Assembly (NCBI GenBank): GCA_963922205.1
Contig: CAWUHX010000420.1
Location: 62,001 to 126,000, forward strand
DNA from: Romanomermis culicivorax
Lineage: Eukaryota > Nematoda > Enoplea > Mermithida > Mermithidae
Length of the DNA: 64,000 nucleotides
Direction of reading: 5' to 3'
Both the position numbers and the translations under genes were made by a program. The notes below the pieces were generated by a model. That model was not told the origin of the DNA and searched no databases. It was given only the letters and a program-made list of their open reading frames with translations. Below are positions 42,801 to 52,623 of this stretch, in pieces; the first letter of the stretch is position 1, and each line of letters starts with the position of its first letter.

Positions 42801-45297
42801 CGTTAAAAGCTATTTGAGTAGGTTCGCAAAGTCCCAACCCTATACAACATGGTTCAGCAGAAGCATAGAATGGTACTTGCTTTCCAGTTTTTTCCAGTAT
42901 TTCAAGAAAAACAGACTATTCATTTCATGTTGGTCGATTCATTATTGATCATAGAATGAGGCCTATTTATATGTTTGTTTACAAGACTTCTGTGTGAGTT
43001 TATACCATTATGCTTTTACTTTTTGGGACACCGATTTTCACTGAAATTAAAGTTCATCTATATTCTACCTGTTATCAGTCCTGGGCAAGAAACGGCGTCC
43101 ACGGAACTTTGGCTGTGGTAAGCCACACAACTGCCGTTAACTACCGGTGAACCACCTGCCACTACCGACTGGTCCATGTGCTCGGTGCCCGCAGTGTTCG
43201 TCGTCGCAGACCCGTTGAGCCTGGAAGACGCAGCCACTTTCCTCTTTATGTACTGCAGCATTTCCGCATGACCGCGAACGAAATACGGGTGTTGAAACTC
43301 CAAAGTGTCGTGCTGTTGTGGAGTCTGTTGCGGCACATCGTTTTGTTGCTTCAAAGCACCTTTATCGAAGTTGTTCACTTTTCTGAATCCGTCTTCAAAA
43401 AAAAAGAAGATAGGTTGACCGCGGAAGCGATATTCTTAATTACAACCAAGCTTACACATGTTGAGTTGCCGTATGAAACTGTTCAAATTGCTGTGCTTGA
43501 AATATAGTGGTAGAACGCTTTTGCTGAACATATATGGTTCGCAAACGTGGAAACTGTATCCGGTCTGAAATTTTAATTTTATATGACCTTGTAACTTCCA
43601 GAAAAAGAATGGAAAACGCAGATTATTTGGAAGCATGCTCGATAATCAACCGAGATGAGTTCGTCATCATGGCCCAATTTACTTTGAAATGATAGACGCA
43701 GCGACACTAATCGTTCGGTAAACTTCATGACTCCGACGGCATCACATATTGTAGATAATCACATTACAAGCATAAACAAACTATAGTCTGTTTTTCTTCA
43801 CTACGACTCAATATTAGGGTGTAGTAGCCAGATAAAACACTGAAATATAAAAGTGGTTCACGCAACAGACGATGGTTAATCCGATCCCGTCTTTGCGAAA
43901 TAGAGATCGTCGTCGTAAAGTTGGTATTCAAATCAGTGTTTTGAGCGTTGTATGAGTCTGTATTTGTGACGGGGTTGGACAAGATCACACCGTCTGAATT
44001 CATCTCCGATTAGATCTTTGCTGCTTGATGTGTAGTGATCATACATGCACAGCATAGAAATTCTGCTGAGGTCATTCAGGACAGGATGTCGGATAGAAAT
44101 TTTTTCGTTCTTGATAACGAACAGAAAGGTTTTAGAAAGGTCTTCTAACATCCAAGCAGTATATTCTTCAACCTATATTAGTCAGATATGTAAGATTGTT
44201 TGCTTAGACTGCACTTTTAAAGTTTTAATGTTACTTTTTTGGAATCAACTATACTTTGTTTAGAAAAATTGTTAAACTACAGCATCATTTCCGTTTTTAT
44301 GGCGGCTTTTTCTTCTCTCTTGCTCATTTTCCTTCGTCATCTTTTGAATCATTGCTGGGGAAGTCAAATCTGTTGGGGGTTAGCATGAATCTGCTGGGTG
44401 TCAATCAAAGTCTGCTGGGGGTCAAAGCCCCCCGAACCCCCTCACGTGCATGTCGTTGAGGAAAACACACCGAAAATGTGCGTGAATTTCGAAGATTGCA
44501 TGATTAACACTTATTCACAACGAGCTGAATATGAAAATCAAATGAAAAGTATTGCACGTATCCGGTCATCTTTCAGTGTCTGGGATATTTTTGTTGATCC
44601 TCGGATTTGACTCATTATTGACCGACTAGCAAATATAGTGACAAAGAAGTGATTAAAGTAAGTTCAGTACTATTCGGTCCATGGTTATTTTCTCTGTAGC
44701 TCACCTGACCTCCTTTTCGTTGAAGAGTTGGTGAGAGTAATTTAAAGCAAAAAGACTCATAATACTGATTTGTTGTGTTTGTGGAGTTTTTATATTGAAG
44801 ACATCCCCGATCTGGAAAAATCTGAGCTTTCAGGAGTCGTTGATCTTTCTCATCTGCAACAGATGCTTGCATCACTGAAAATGTGATAATCATTTTGATT
44901 TTCCCCCTTTCCTCACTTCGCTTATGGTGTGCGTAAACAGAAAGTCTCCACACAGTAAGTAGAATGTACTAACAACCTTTACTCAAATTTCTAGAAAATC
45001 TAATGCGATTATTAGTCGTTGCAGAAAAATCCAGAAAAATGACTTAACTACTATACTCATCAATTTTCTGCTCTTTCGCTGCCCTCATTTTCTGCAGATC
45101 TTTCTAGAAAATCTGATTCTAATTATATCTATGTAGATTACATACTCATTTAATTTAATTTTTTCTAGAAATTCTAGAAAAAAATTCCTCACTTCGTCCC
45201 ATCCGATACAATTCTGGAATTGCTCGTCTTCAACCAAACGCCAAAGCTTTAATAGAAAATTTGGTATCGAGCTTTCGGTAGGTGCTTGGCCCGGCAT
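33888..45297 (-). CDS. HSF: Heat-shock transcription factor (HSF)
   Basis: HSF binds heat-shock elements as a trimer. Exons in gene order: 45297-45193, 43564-43456, 43392-43069, 39931-39701, 39641-39451, a middle exon ending at 38847, 38495-38318, 37013-36723, 34214-33888 (TGA); about 617 aa. The winged-helix DNA-binding domain starts at residue ~11 ([14 protein letters not shown]) and continues in exon 2 ([23 protein letters not shown], split over a T|AC codon). It closes in exon 3 with [10 protein letters not shown] and IKRKV. Exon 4 (residues 180-256) is the HR-A/B coiled coil, with [14 protein letters not shown] and NNLIQIL. The C-terminal half is Ala/Ser/Asn-rich with an acidic patch ([10 protein letters not shown]) and is presumably the activation region. 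The join between exon 5 and the exon ending at 38847 is uncertain: 38944-38847 closes the phase, while 39156-39075 looks coding but does not. Confidence 0.88.
36116..36292. mobile_element. 177-bp miniature element, Harbinger-like (TAA duplication)
   Basis: The ends AGCCCTATTCAGAAGTG and CACTTCTGAATTGGGCT are inverted repeats with one mismatch, flanked by TAA at 36113-36115 and 36293-36295. A three-base TWA duplication is typical of PIF/Harbinger. Two internal copies of an AAATCC(A/G)AGGATTTTTGTCG palindrome are present. Confidence 0.55.
36614..36662. repeat. Long perfect palindrome in the HSF last intron
   Basis: Arms TTTTCACAGTATTTTTC and GAAAAATACTGTGAAAA (17 bp, perfect) are separated by a 15-20-base AT-rich loop that is itself partly self-complementary. 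Confidence 0.7.
37623..38298. repeat. (AAAAG)n microsatellite, about 135 copies
   Basis: It is 676 bp of an almost pure pentamer. On the HSF sense strand it is a polypyrimidine (CTTTT)n tract that starts about 18 nt after the 5' splice site of the exon 38495-38318. The apparent 230-270-aa Lys/Arg/Glu frames across it are only the repeat and are not genes. Confidence 0.97.
39075..39156 (-). other. Candidate alternative HSF exon (82 nt)
   Basis: TTCAG|CTGTGT...GAAG|GTAAAT, open only in the phase left by exon 39641-39451. It encodes an Asn/Ser-rich stretch ([20 protein letters not shown]). It does not connect in phase to the next exon at 38906 or 38944. It is either an alternative exon or needs a further, unseen partner exon. 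Confidence 0.4.
40586..42024. mobile_element. Fold-back element with minisatellite inverted arms (TAGAGCGC repeats)
   Basis: The left arm 40586-40866 is a tandem array of a ~16-bp unit (GACAATAGAGCGCAG and variants). A short internal patch lies at 41178-41255. The right arm ~41880-42024 is the same unit in inverted orientation. The extreme ends GACATTAGAGCGCGGGACAA and the complement of TTGTCCCGCGCTTTAATGTC agree almost exactly. Flanks GGTACCGA (40578-40585) and GGTCACGA (42025-42032) match at 6 of 8. No transposase inside. Confidence 0.72.
42138..42716. mobile_element. Non-autonomous element with AAGC.GTAGGCATACTT inverted ends
   Basis: The left AAGCCGTAGGCATACTT and right AAGTATGCCTACAGCTT ends are inverted repeats with one mismatch. 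Subterminal sequence is rich in GCGG/CCGC (TGCGGCCGC, TTGCGGCCCG, CCGTTGCGGC). No target duplication identified. Confidence 0.55.
42717..43068. repeat. Copy of the CAAGAAAAACAGACTATAG dispersed family
   Basis: It carries the blocks (GTTAAAAGC.ATTTGAGTA, GGTTCGCAAAGTCCCAACCC, TTTCAAGAAAAACAGACTAT). Other copies are near 34845-35085, 39175-39430 (inverted), 46890-47100, 62870-63130 and 63640-63740. The family body is about 250 bp and its ends were not resolved. Confidence 0.5.
44989..45179 (-). promoter_or_regulatory. Four TTCTAGAA dyads in HSF intron 1 (possible heat-shock elements)
   Basis: TTCTAGAA occurs at 44989-44996, 45102-45109, 45163-45170 and 45172-45179, all within 200 bp downstream of the first HSF coding exon. 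TTCnnGAA is two inverted nGAAn units, the minimal HSF-binding dyad. The last two are only one base apart rather than the ideal two. Autoregulation by HSF is inference. Confidence 0.4.
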
Positions 45298-47491
45298 TTC
45301 GAATATATATTATGCGATTGAGGTAAATATCTAAAATAATCTGCAATACAAAGAATTTTACAGTATACCGATCATTATCTTGGTCGTAGAAAATAATATG
45401 ACGGGCCTGCGTCAAAGTTTGTTTTGAAAATATGGTGTTCACGCCCATTGCTTCTTCGTTAGCGCATCATTATACACCTTAATTTAATAGATAACCTGGT
45501 CATGTGAAATCTTCCCTGCATGTCTAAAACTCCCAGTTTACCGACGGGGTGTACTGTAATTACGAGCCAAGATAATTAGGTGTTCATTAGCGTGTAATAG
45601 GTGTATATATGTGTATTTGCCTTCAGATAGTAAAGAAAAAGTGTATGTGCTAATTTTTGATACGCAAAATCAACGCTTAAATGTGCGACGAGGCGTAATA
45701 ACGATAGGGTATCCTAAAACGTCATCAGTTTTCAATACGGTTACTGTAGAGAGTTTTTATGAGAAAAGTGTAATTTTTTAAATTAATGAGGATAATTGGA
45801 ATCGGGAGAAACACTTCCTACTCGAGTTTTTCGTGTATTTATAGTCCTTTTTTGTAAAATGCTTGTTAATTCCAAAATTACAAAAATTAGCCTTGTCGTC
45901 ACACAAAAGAAAAATTTATTACGCAAAAATTGTTAAAAGTTACTTTTGCACACTCGCGGTTTCACAACCCCATGTGACATAGGGTTATTCGAAATTCATC
46001 CATTAGAATAGTGGAACTTAAGAATTAATTTTTTTGATATCCGTGATCCTAGACGAGAGCCCTGAAGAAAACGGAATAGAAATTTAAAAAGATCCGGCAC
46101 ATTTTCGTACGTGAAAAAGCGGAATCATTGGAAGATTTTGGACATATACGGTACATTTTAGGTAATTAGAATTTTACAAATAAAAAACGAATACAGAATT
46201 AGGCAACGGCTACTATAGTCTATTCGTCTTCAGGTGAGCCTCAAAACGTAAAAACTCTATAGGCAGATGATGAGCATGCATCATAAGTCAACATATTCAT
46301 TTTCAAGTTGTAATTCTGACTGCTATACTCAATCTGAGAATAAAAGCTGACCGCGTACGCAGATCGTTTATTAGTTGCAGCCTATGGGTATTGGCCTCTG
46401 ACTGATCCTGGCTGGTCACCAGAAGAAATCAAAAATTTTTTTGATTTGCAGACTTCTCAAATGATTAATAAAAAAAATGGACAAATACGAATGGCGTATA
46501 GATTGCTAGACTCCATTCATTTTCAAATGCGCCTTGTATAGCAAAAAACGCAAACAAATTTACCGGCAGGTGATGTCCATTTTTTTCAATTTTTTCAATT
46601 AACATTTTATTTTTTCAAGTTGCATCTCTGACTGCTACAGTCAATCTAAGGAAAAAACGGCCACGTTCGCAAGTTATTTATTATTTGTATGAATTTTTTC
46701 TCTCATTTCGAAAAAAGACTATTTAGTTTTTGCAGTTATTTGCATTTTCCAACAAAGATTTTTCAGAAGCAAGTTTACTGTAAAGGCTCGTAAAAATTAT
46801 GGTGATTGCCGAAACTTCATTCATGTTTATGCTTGATAAACGAAAAACAGTTCATTTATGGCTTTCATTCATTTGAAAATCGACATTTTGCTTCCAATGG
46901 TCTGTTTTCATGAAATACTTAAAAATCGGAAAATGGAAAAAATTAGCGCTGTCGTCTCTCAAAAACTTGTTGAAGGTTAGTTGAGTACGCTAGCAGGTTT
47001 TCAGTACTATGTGACGTATATTTTAGCCGAAAATAGTAAAAATACAGAATAGAACTTGCTTTCCACTTACTTACAAGCATTTCAAGAAAGACTGACTTAT
47101 ATAATCAGTTTTGGAACAGATGATGATATTCTTGTAATAATAGCGTCTGTTCAAAAGAGCAAACAAGTTGGTTTGTACGAGTATCCAACACAGAGCAATA
47201 AAAATACAAAATCACGAATTTCAATTTCTAAATCAATATTACTTTCTGCCAGATCTTTATGATTTCAGTATGGTACAACTTTTTTCGGTGCGAATTCTAC
47301 ATTCCACGTTTTGATCAGGACGTTCCAGCCTAACCCATTCAAATTCTATTTATTTTGATCATCAAGAAGTGTTTACTTTCGTTTTCGATAAGAGCACTTT
47401 CTATAAACAACAGCCTTATCGGAAATTGGTAAATTTTGGGCCAAACTTTCCACATTCTTCCACTGTCCGCGTTTTTCTATATTGTTATACA
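45298..47491. other. Intergenic region between HSF and HAAO (divergent promoters)
   Basis: The two genes diverge from here. It holds fragments of the CAAGAAAAACAGACTATAG family (about 46890-47100) and no complete element or coding exon that I recognise. Both promoters must lie within these 2.2 kb. Confidence 0.5.
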
Positions 47492-50483
47492 ATGGCTTTG
47501 CAGAAGCACAATGTTTCCCAATGGATAGAAGAAAACAAAGTCGATTTTGTACCACCTGTGTGCAACAAATGTTTGTAAGATAGTTTGAAAAATATTCTAG
47601 AAAGGTTCATCCTTTTTGCGTATTTTTCAGATTTAGCAACCAACTTAAGGCTTTTCTAGTCGGTGGGCCCAATGTTCGGAAAGATTTTCATCTAGAGGAA
47701 GGCGAGGAGGTACAGTAATCACTCTCGTGATACAGAAGGTTGCCAGACTGACATTTCACTCATTTTTCGACGCAGTTTTTCTACATGCTGGAAGGTGATA
47801 TGTGTTTACGAACAGTGAACAATGGCGTCGTGAAGGACATTGAAATCAAAGAAGGACAAGTAATCACTCTATTTTCAGCAAGGTGACAACTAATCAGATC
47901 AGCACGTTTATTTCTGTCATGTTCAATTAATTACGACCCTAAAGGCATTGATTCAATATCTTCTTGAATATAAAAAGTGTCTCAAATTTCACAGTCCGTA
48001 AGAAATATCGATTTTGCATTGCTGAACACGAAATTTTATTGATTCTGAATTTGCTTACTGTAGAAGTGCTTTTCAGTTTCAATTTATTCGAGTTCTCCTA
48101 GCTGATGGTCGTGGAATGTGCTAACAAGTATGACTCCGCAGCAATTACTAAATTTATAATGAAAGACGATTTAATTTCCATCATCATACCATAACAAAGT
48201 AAAGTAACCAAAACAGATACGACAGTATACTGTTTAATCACGTTACTGACGTCGTACTTGATCTTTTCGGTTTACACGCATACACATTTTTAGAAACTGA
48301 CTTGGAAGTACGATTTTTTCAACCGAGGTTTTCTGTAGTTATCTGCGATTTTATGGCTGTCGACTACAAGAGAAACGCATCACCGTTCATATCTGCCTTT
48401 TCAGATCTATATGCAACCCAAAAGAATTCTTCATTCTCCTCAAAGGCTGGCCAATACAATCGGACTTGTCGTCGAACGAACCAGGGCCAATTTTGAACTC
48501 GATTCGCTTAGGTGCACATCATTATAAATGAATAGAATCACTTGCTTGACCTGATGGCGTTTGTAAGATTTTCAGATACACCAAATTTAGATTCTAAACT
48601 GTTTTGCTGCTAAGCTACAAATAAGATCTAACGAATGCATCATGACTGTAGAAAGATGAATTCTGATCGACTAACGAAAATCCACTTTTTTCCGTTCATG
48701 GATCATTATGTAGCTGTTCAAATGATTGCTTTGAATCATAATTCTTCGAGAAGCCGAGTGGCTATCAACTAGAGCAAGATAAATAGAATAGATAGCTTGA
48801 CTAAAATATTGAGTGATTTCGATGTTCATGCACGATTTCAAAGTGAAGAAGAAAGAAAATGACATCACAACAGTCAAGTTTGTCGAACTGAAATTTACAA
48901 CAAAAAAAAGTATTACTGTGTCAATAAAAAACTTTCTCTGGCTAAAAGTTAAATGTTATGAAATTTGAAAAACTCGACAAAAAATCATCGAAATAGATTC
49001 ATCAGGACGAAAGTTATAGATGAAAAAGCTAGGGAGCATTTTCGGGCCATTTTGTACTTTCCATACATTTTCTTTTTTTCAGATACTTCCACGACGAAAA
49101 GACTTTGGCCATCTCTTTCGAAAGATGGTTTCATTTGGAGGACGCTGTAGCCGATTTGCCGCCAATAATCAGCGAGTAAATTAGTCGGGGAACAAAATGA
49201 AAAATTAAGCTGAATTTTAAAAATTGATTGCATCCATTTTTTCAGTTATTTTCGAGCCAAAGAAGAGGGAAAATTGATCGCTCCGAAAATCGATTCCAAC
49301 GTTGAGCAGAGACCTTACGCGCCAAACGATCAAGCCGTCTTGGAGAAGCCGGTTCATTTGATGGAATGGATCAAGGATAATGCTATAAATCTGGAGTAAA
49401 ATGTTTTTTTACTCTAGAAAAGATCGGGGTCTGACAGAGGTGCTTAATGTTTTCCTTAAATTTAAATAATTTCGCTATACGCATATTCCAAGTTAGGCTC
49501 AATTTTTTCTGTCATTTTTATGATTTCTGTCATTTTTCAATTTGAAGGCATTTTATAAAGACAGACTATAGTTTAATGTCAGGATCGTAGGCGCAGAGGC
49601 TACTAACATTAGCATGTGTTTATATAGAGCTTCGAGATAGTTATCCCCCTTGATAAACAATACATCAAACCGACGATTCTAAGCACTGTTTTTGACACTT
49701 TTTTAAATTCAGCGGCCTTTTGAGCATAAAGCCCTCATTGTAGGAAAAACTTTCTCCAACTCTACGGTGCACCGCGATTCAAAAGCACGGTTCGGGTCTA
49801 CGGTCCGCGAGGCGAATTTTCGATCGAAGCTCACGACGGGGAAGTCTTCGTTTGGTATCTGGTAAAACTTCGCAGAAAAAATAATGTGTATAGGCATCCC
49901 CAAAAACGTAATCTTGATCTGACCGTTTTCGTAAATCGTAGAAGTATTATTTTTGATTTTGTTTTTCATTCTTTTATGGTCGTTATTTTTATCTTTTACG
50001 ATTTATTTATTGCATGCTGATTTTTGGGTTTTTGATGCAAAATTTGTTGACTTCTAAACGTTTTTAGTTGTTTCAATTTTTTATTTCGATTCCATCTGCT
50101 GGCTTTTGAGTCTTTATCCTGAATTTCTGGTTGGCATCTAAAGTCCAAAGACTGAAAGTTTTTGATTGTTCTATTAAATAAATGTTTTATGAGTGGTCAT
50201 GTTTTCATCACTTTTTTGATTTATTTTTGTTTTTTCAAGACCGGCTGTGGTATCATCACTACCGATAAACCGGAACCGTGGAAAGCAGTGGAATGTTGCC
50301 TTATTAAAATTGGAAAACAGTATTTTTTAAAATATCCTGTTTTATGTTATTTTGTGTTTTTTTTGAAATTAAAATTCTCGAGAAATGATCCTGTTATATG
50401 TTATTTTGTGTTTCAGAGCGAAAATCACGACTGAAACGGATTCATATTTTTTGGCCATAAAAATGCCGACTCCGAAGAAGTGA
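47492..50483 (+). CDS. HAAO: 3-hydroxyanthranilate 3,4-dioxygenase
   Basis: It is a cytosolic Fe(II) ring-cleaving dioxygenase that converts 3-hydroxyanthranilate to aminocarboxymuconate semialdehyde, the precursor of quinolinate and NAD. Exons: 47492-47574, 47631-47709, 47776-47859, 48405-48511, 49083-49175, 49246-49395, 49744-49861, 50240-50319, 50417-50483 (TGA). The spliced length is 861 nt, 286 aa, the usual animal length, and all phases close. Iron ligands are visible as His48 and Glu54 ([11 protein letters not shown]) and His92 (ILHSPQR). Substrate-contact residues Arg44, Arg96 and Glu106 (VVERTR) are also present, so the enzyme looks functional. The second, degenerate cupin half is in exons 7-9 ([26 protein letters not shown]). 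If intron 6 is not removed, the frame stops at once (GAG TAA). Confidence 0.93.
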
Positions 50484-50904
50484 ATATGATATTGAACTCA
50501 AAATGTATATCTTTGTTCCTTCATGATTTCCGTTTTATTTGCATACTACGCCTTTTTCCTAATACATGCATCTTTTTCAATGCTTCTAAATAGTAAAAGA
50601 TGAGATAAGGGGCCAACCGAAATAGCCTACTACAAGCATGCGCCACGGCTAAAGACGATCGTTTATTGATTCAGTTATTTACTCGGCTAATGAACAAAAT
50701 ATACATTTTGAATGTCAATCATCATGTGGTGCGATAGCGTCAACCTGTAATATACTTGGCCCCTAAATTTCATGTCCCCCCCTTCTAGAGCCGAAACGGT
50801 AAGAGCTAGAACCTTCGGGGTTTTTTGCATAATATCGGGCATAGAGGCAAACTATGGGGTGCCTTTTGTCCTTTCGCCTCTATCTGCAAGTGGTGCTTGG
50901 TGGG

Positions 50905-51240
50905 GCAATGTGGCCAATGGCCTAATGTGGCCAATGGGCTAATGTGGCCAATGTGGCCAATGGGCTAACATGGCCAATGGGCTAATGTGGCTAATGGATT
51001 TATGTGGCCAATGGGCTAATGTGGCCAATGGGCTAATGTGGCTAATGGGCTCATGTGGCCAATGGGCTAATGTGGCCAATGGGTTAATGTGGCCAATTTG
51101 CCAATGTGGCCAATGGGCTAACATGGCCAATGGGCTAATGTGTCTAATGGGCTAATGTGGCCAATGGGCTAATGTGGCTAATGCAGTGTGTTAAAAATAA
51201 TGGGTCTGGTGCATGGCCTAATGTGGCTAATGTGCTAAAG
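50905..51240. repeat. Minisatellite, ~18-bp unit TGGCCAATGGGCTAATG
   Basis: About 15 or more imperfect units next to the left inverted repeat of the 50615-56469 unit. The open frames across it on both strands are repeat artefacts. Confidence 0.88.
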
Positions 51241-51526
51241 TAGGCTGAATCATTAATATTGCCAATAGAAAAGGCCACCAATAGAAAGTAAAGAGTAACA
51301 AGCTTAGAATCATACAGTGCATGATTACCTGGTTCCGATAATCTACACAGGAATCAAATGAAATAACTATTTTCGAAGACAAAGAAAAAATAAAACAATT
51401 CACAAAAAATTTATGAAAAATAAACAAAAATTCTGGCGCAATGTAAAACAAACATTTTAGTGCACATAAAATCATAAGTCTGTTAATGAGTTCACGAAAA
51501 ATTTCCAAATCGAATCATTATTATTT

Positions 51527-52358
51527 TTACAATTTTGATGAAATGAAAATTCGTCCTAATGTGCAACTAAGCATTCCATTGTTTTTAATCCATGGATTCT
51601 CGATATCCTCTGCTAGTCCCCACAAGCCTTCTATGGTATTTGCATGAATTCCATCCTCAGTCATGAATTCCTTATTATAGCACATGACTTTATGATTGTA
51701 TCCATATGTATCTACATTAGCATAAGTGGCCGGACCATCATGATATATTGTAACCTCACTCGATATGTATTTCTGGATTGTTGAAAGCAAGACTTCTTTT
51801 GAATTTGTTGGAACAATTCTAAGAATTCACTGTGTACCACTTCGTTCCACTAGGTATTAAGGCCATTTGTTTGCTGGTATCCTTGTCATTTTTTGCTTTT
51901 TTTCCAAAGAAGGACTCGTCTATTTCTACTGCAGTTTCCTGTTGGCTAATAATGACGTCTGATGTAAATTTCAACGGGTTGTTTAGCATAATCTTTGTGC
52001 AAATGTCACAAAATTTATCATACCACTCTAGTATAGTGTCATATGTAACTCTTTTCCTGATTAATCGATGAGCCAAATATGCAGGATAATCGTTTGCAAA
52101 TAAATAAAAGATCATTAAACCAGTGTCTAATGGTAATCGGGTCCCATAAAAAATTAATGCAGTTCGAATTGATTTCTGTGACTTGCAAGTTTTGCAACTC
52201 GAGATAAAATTGTCATTTAATTGTTGTTTTTTAACCGTATTCATAGGTGAATTACAGGTATTGCATGAAGCCTGTTTTACAAGCAAATTATTTTCTTGAA
52301 GAAATGGTATCAATTTTTCATGATGTTGAGATAGACAAACTATTTCTTCAAAATCCAT
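51527..52358 (-). pseudogene. IS1595/ISXO2-like (Merlin superfamily) transposase, frame broken near 51810
   Basis: The first part, 52358-51819 (179 aa), has a zinc ribbon (CNTCNSPMN ... CKTCKSQ, residues ~32-60). It is followed by the helical region and the first catalytic block (VEIDESFFGKKAKND, near 143-157). A stop (TAG) interrupts at 51819. The frame resumes at -1 in 51790-51527 with STIQKYISSEVTIYHDGPATY (second Asp) and HANTIEGLWG (Glu block). Spacing suggests some residues are also missing at the break. The order zinc ribbon, D, D, H.NT.E is the Merlin/ISXO2 layout. Length is near family size, so the copy is recently inactivated, or an undetected intron spans the break. Confidence 0.72.
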
Positions 52359-52623
52359 GGACCTATAAAAAATATTAATTCAATATATTTAACTAAGTTC
52401 TTTGAAGCATAATATTTGAAACAAGCTGCAAATATTTAGCACTGCTTTTTTATGGGTAATAAGAAGTGAAAAAATTCTAAAATAACAAAGGTTTATTCAA
52501 AAGCTGTGTGAAAATGTTATTTCTGGTGAAAGCAAACTGCAATAATGTGAAATTCACACAAAACTCAATTGATGACGTTTCATTAAAATTAATTTTAAAT
52601 AACGAGCACAGAATTTTAATGGG

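Noticed and set aside
44398..44610. 70-aa ORF at 44.4 kb
   Set aside because: Short, in HSF intron 1, no motif and no splice-site support.
48425..48511. HAAO exon 4 starting at an AAAAG acceptor with the previous donor at 47883
   Set aside because: A phase-consistent model exists but aligns worse. Donor 47860 with TTTTCAG acceptor at 48404 gives the family's exact length of 286 aa and a gap-free match around the iron-binding His.
50939..51155. Frames of ~60 aa with repeated Trp/His/Asn across the minisatellite
   Set aside because: Product of the 18-bp TGGCCAATGGGCTAATG repeat, open on both strands for that reason.
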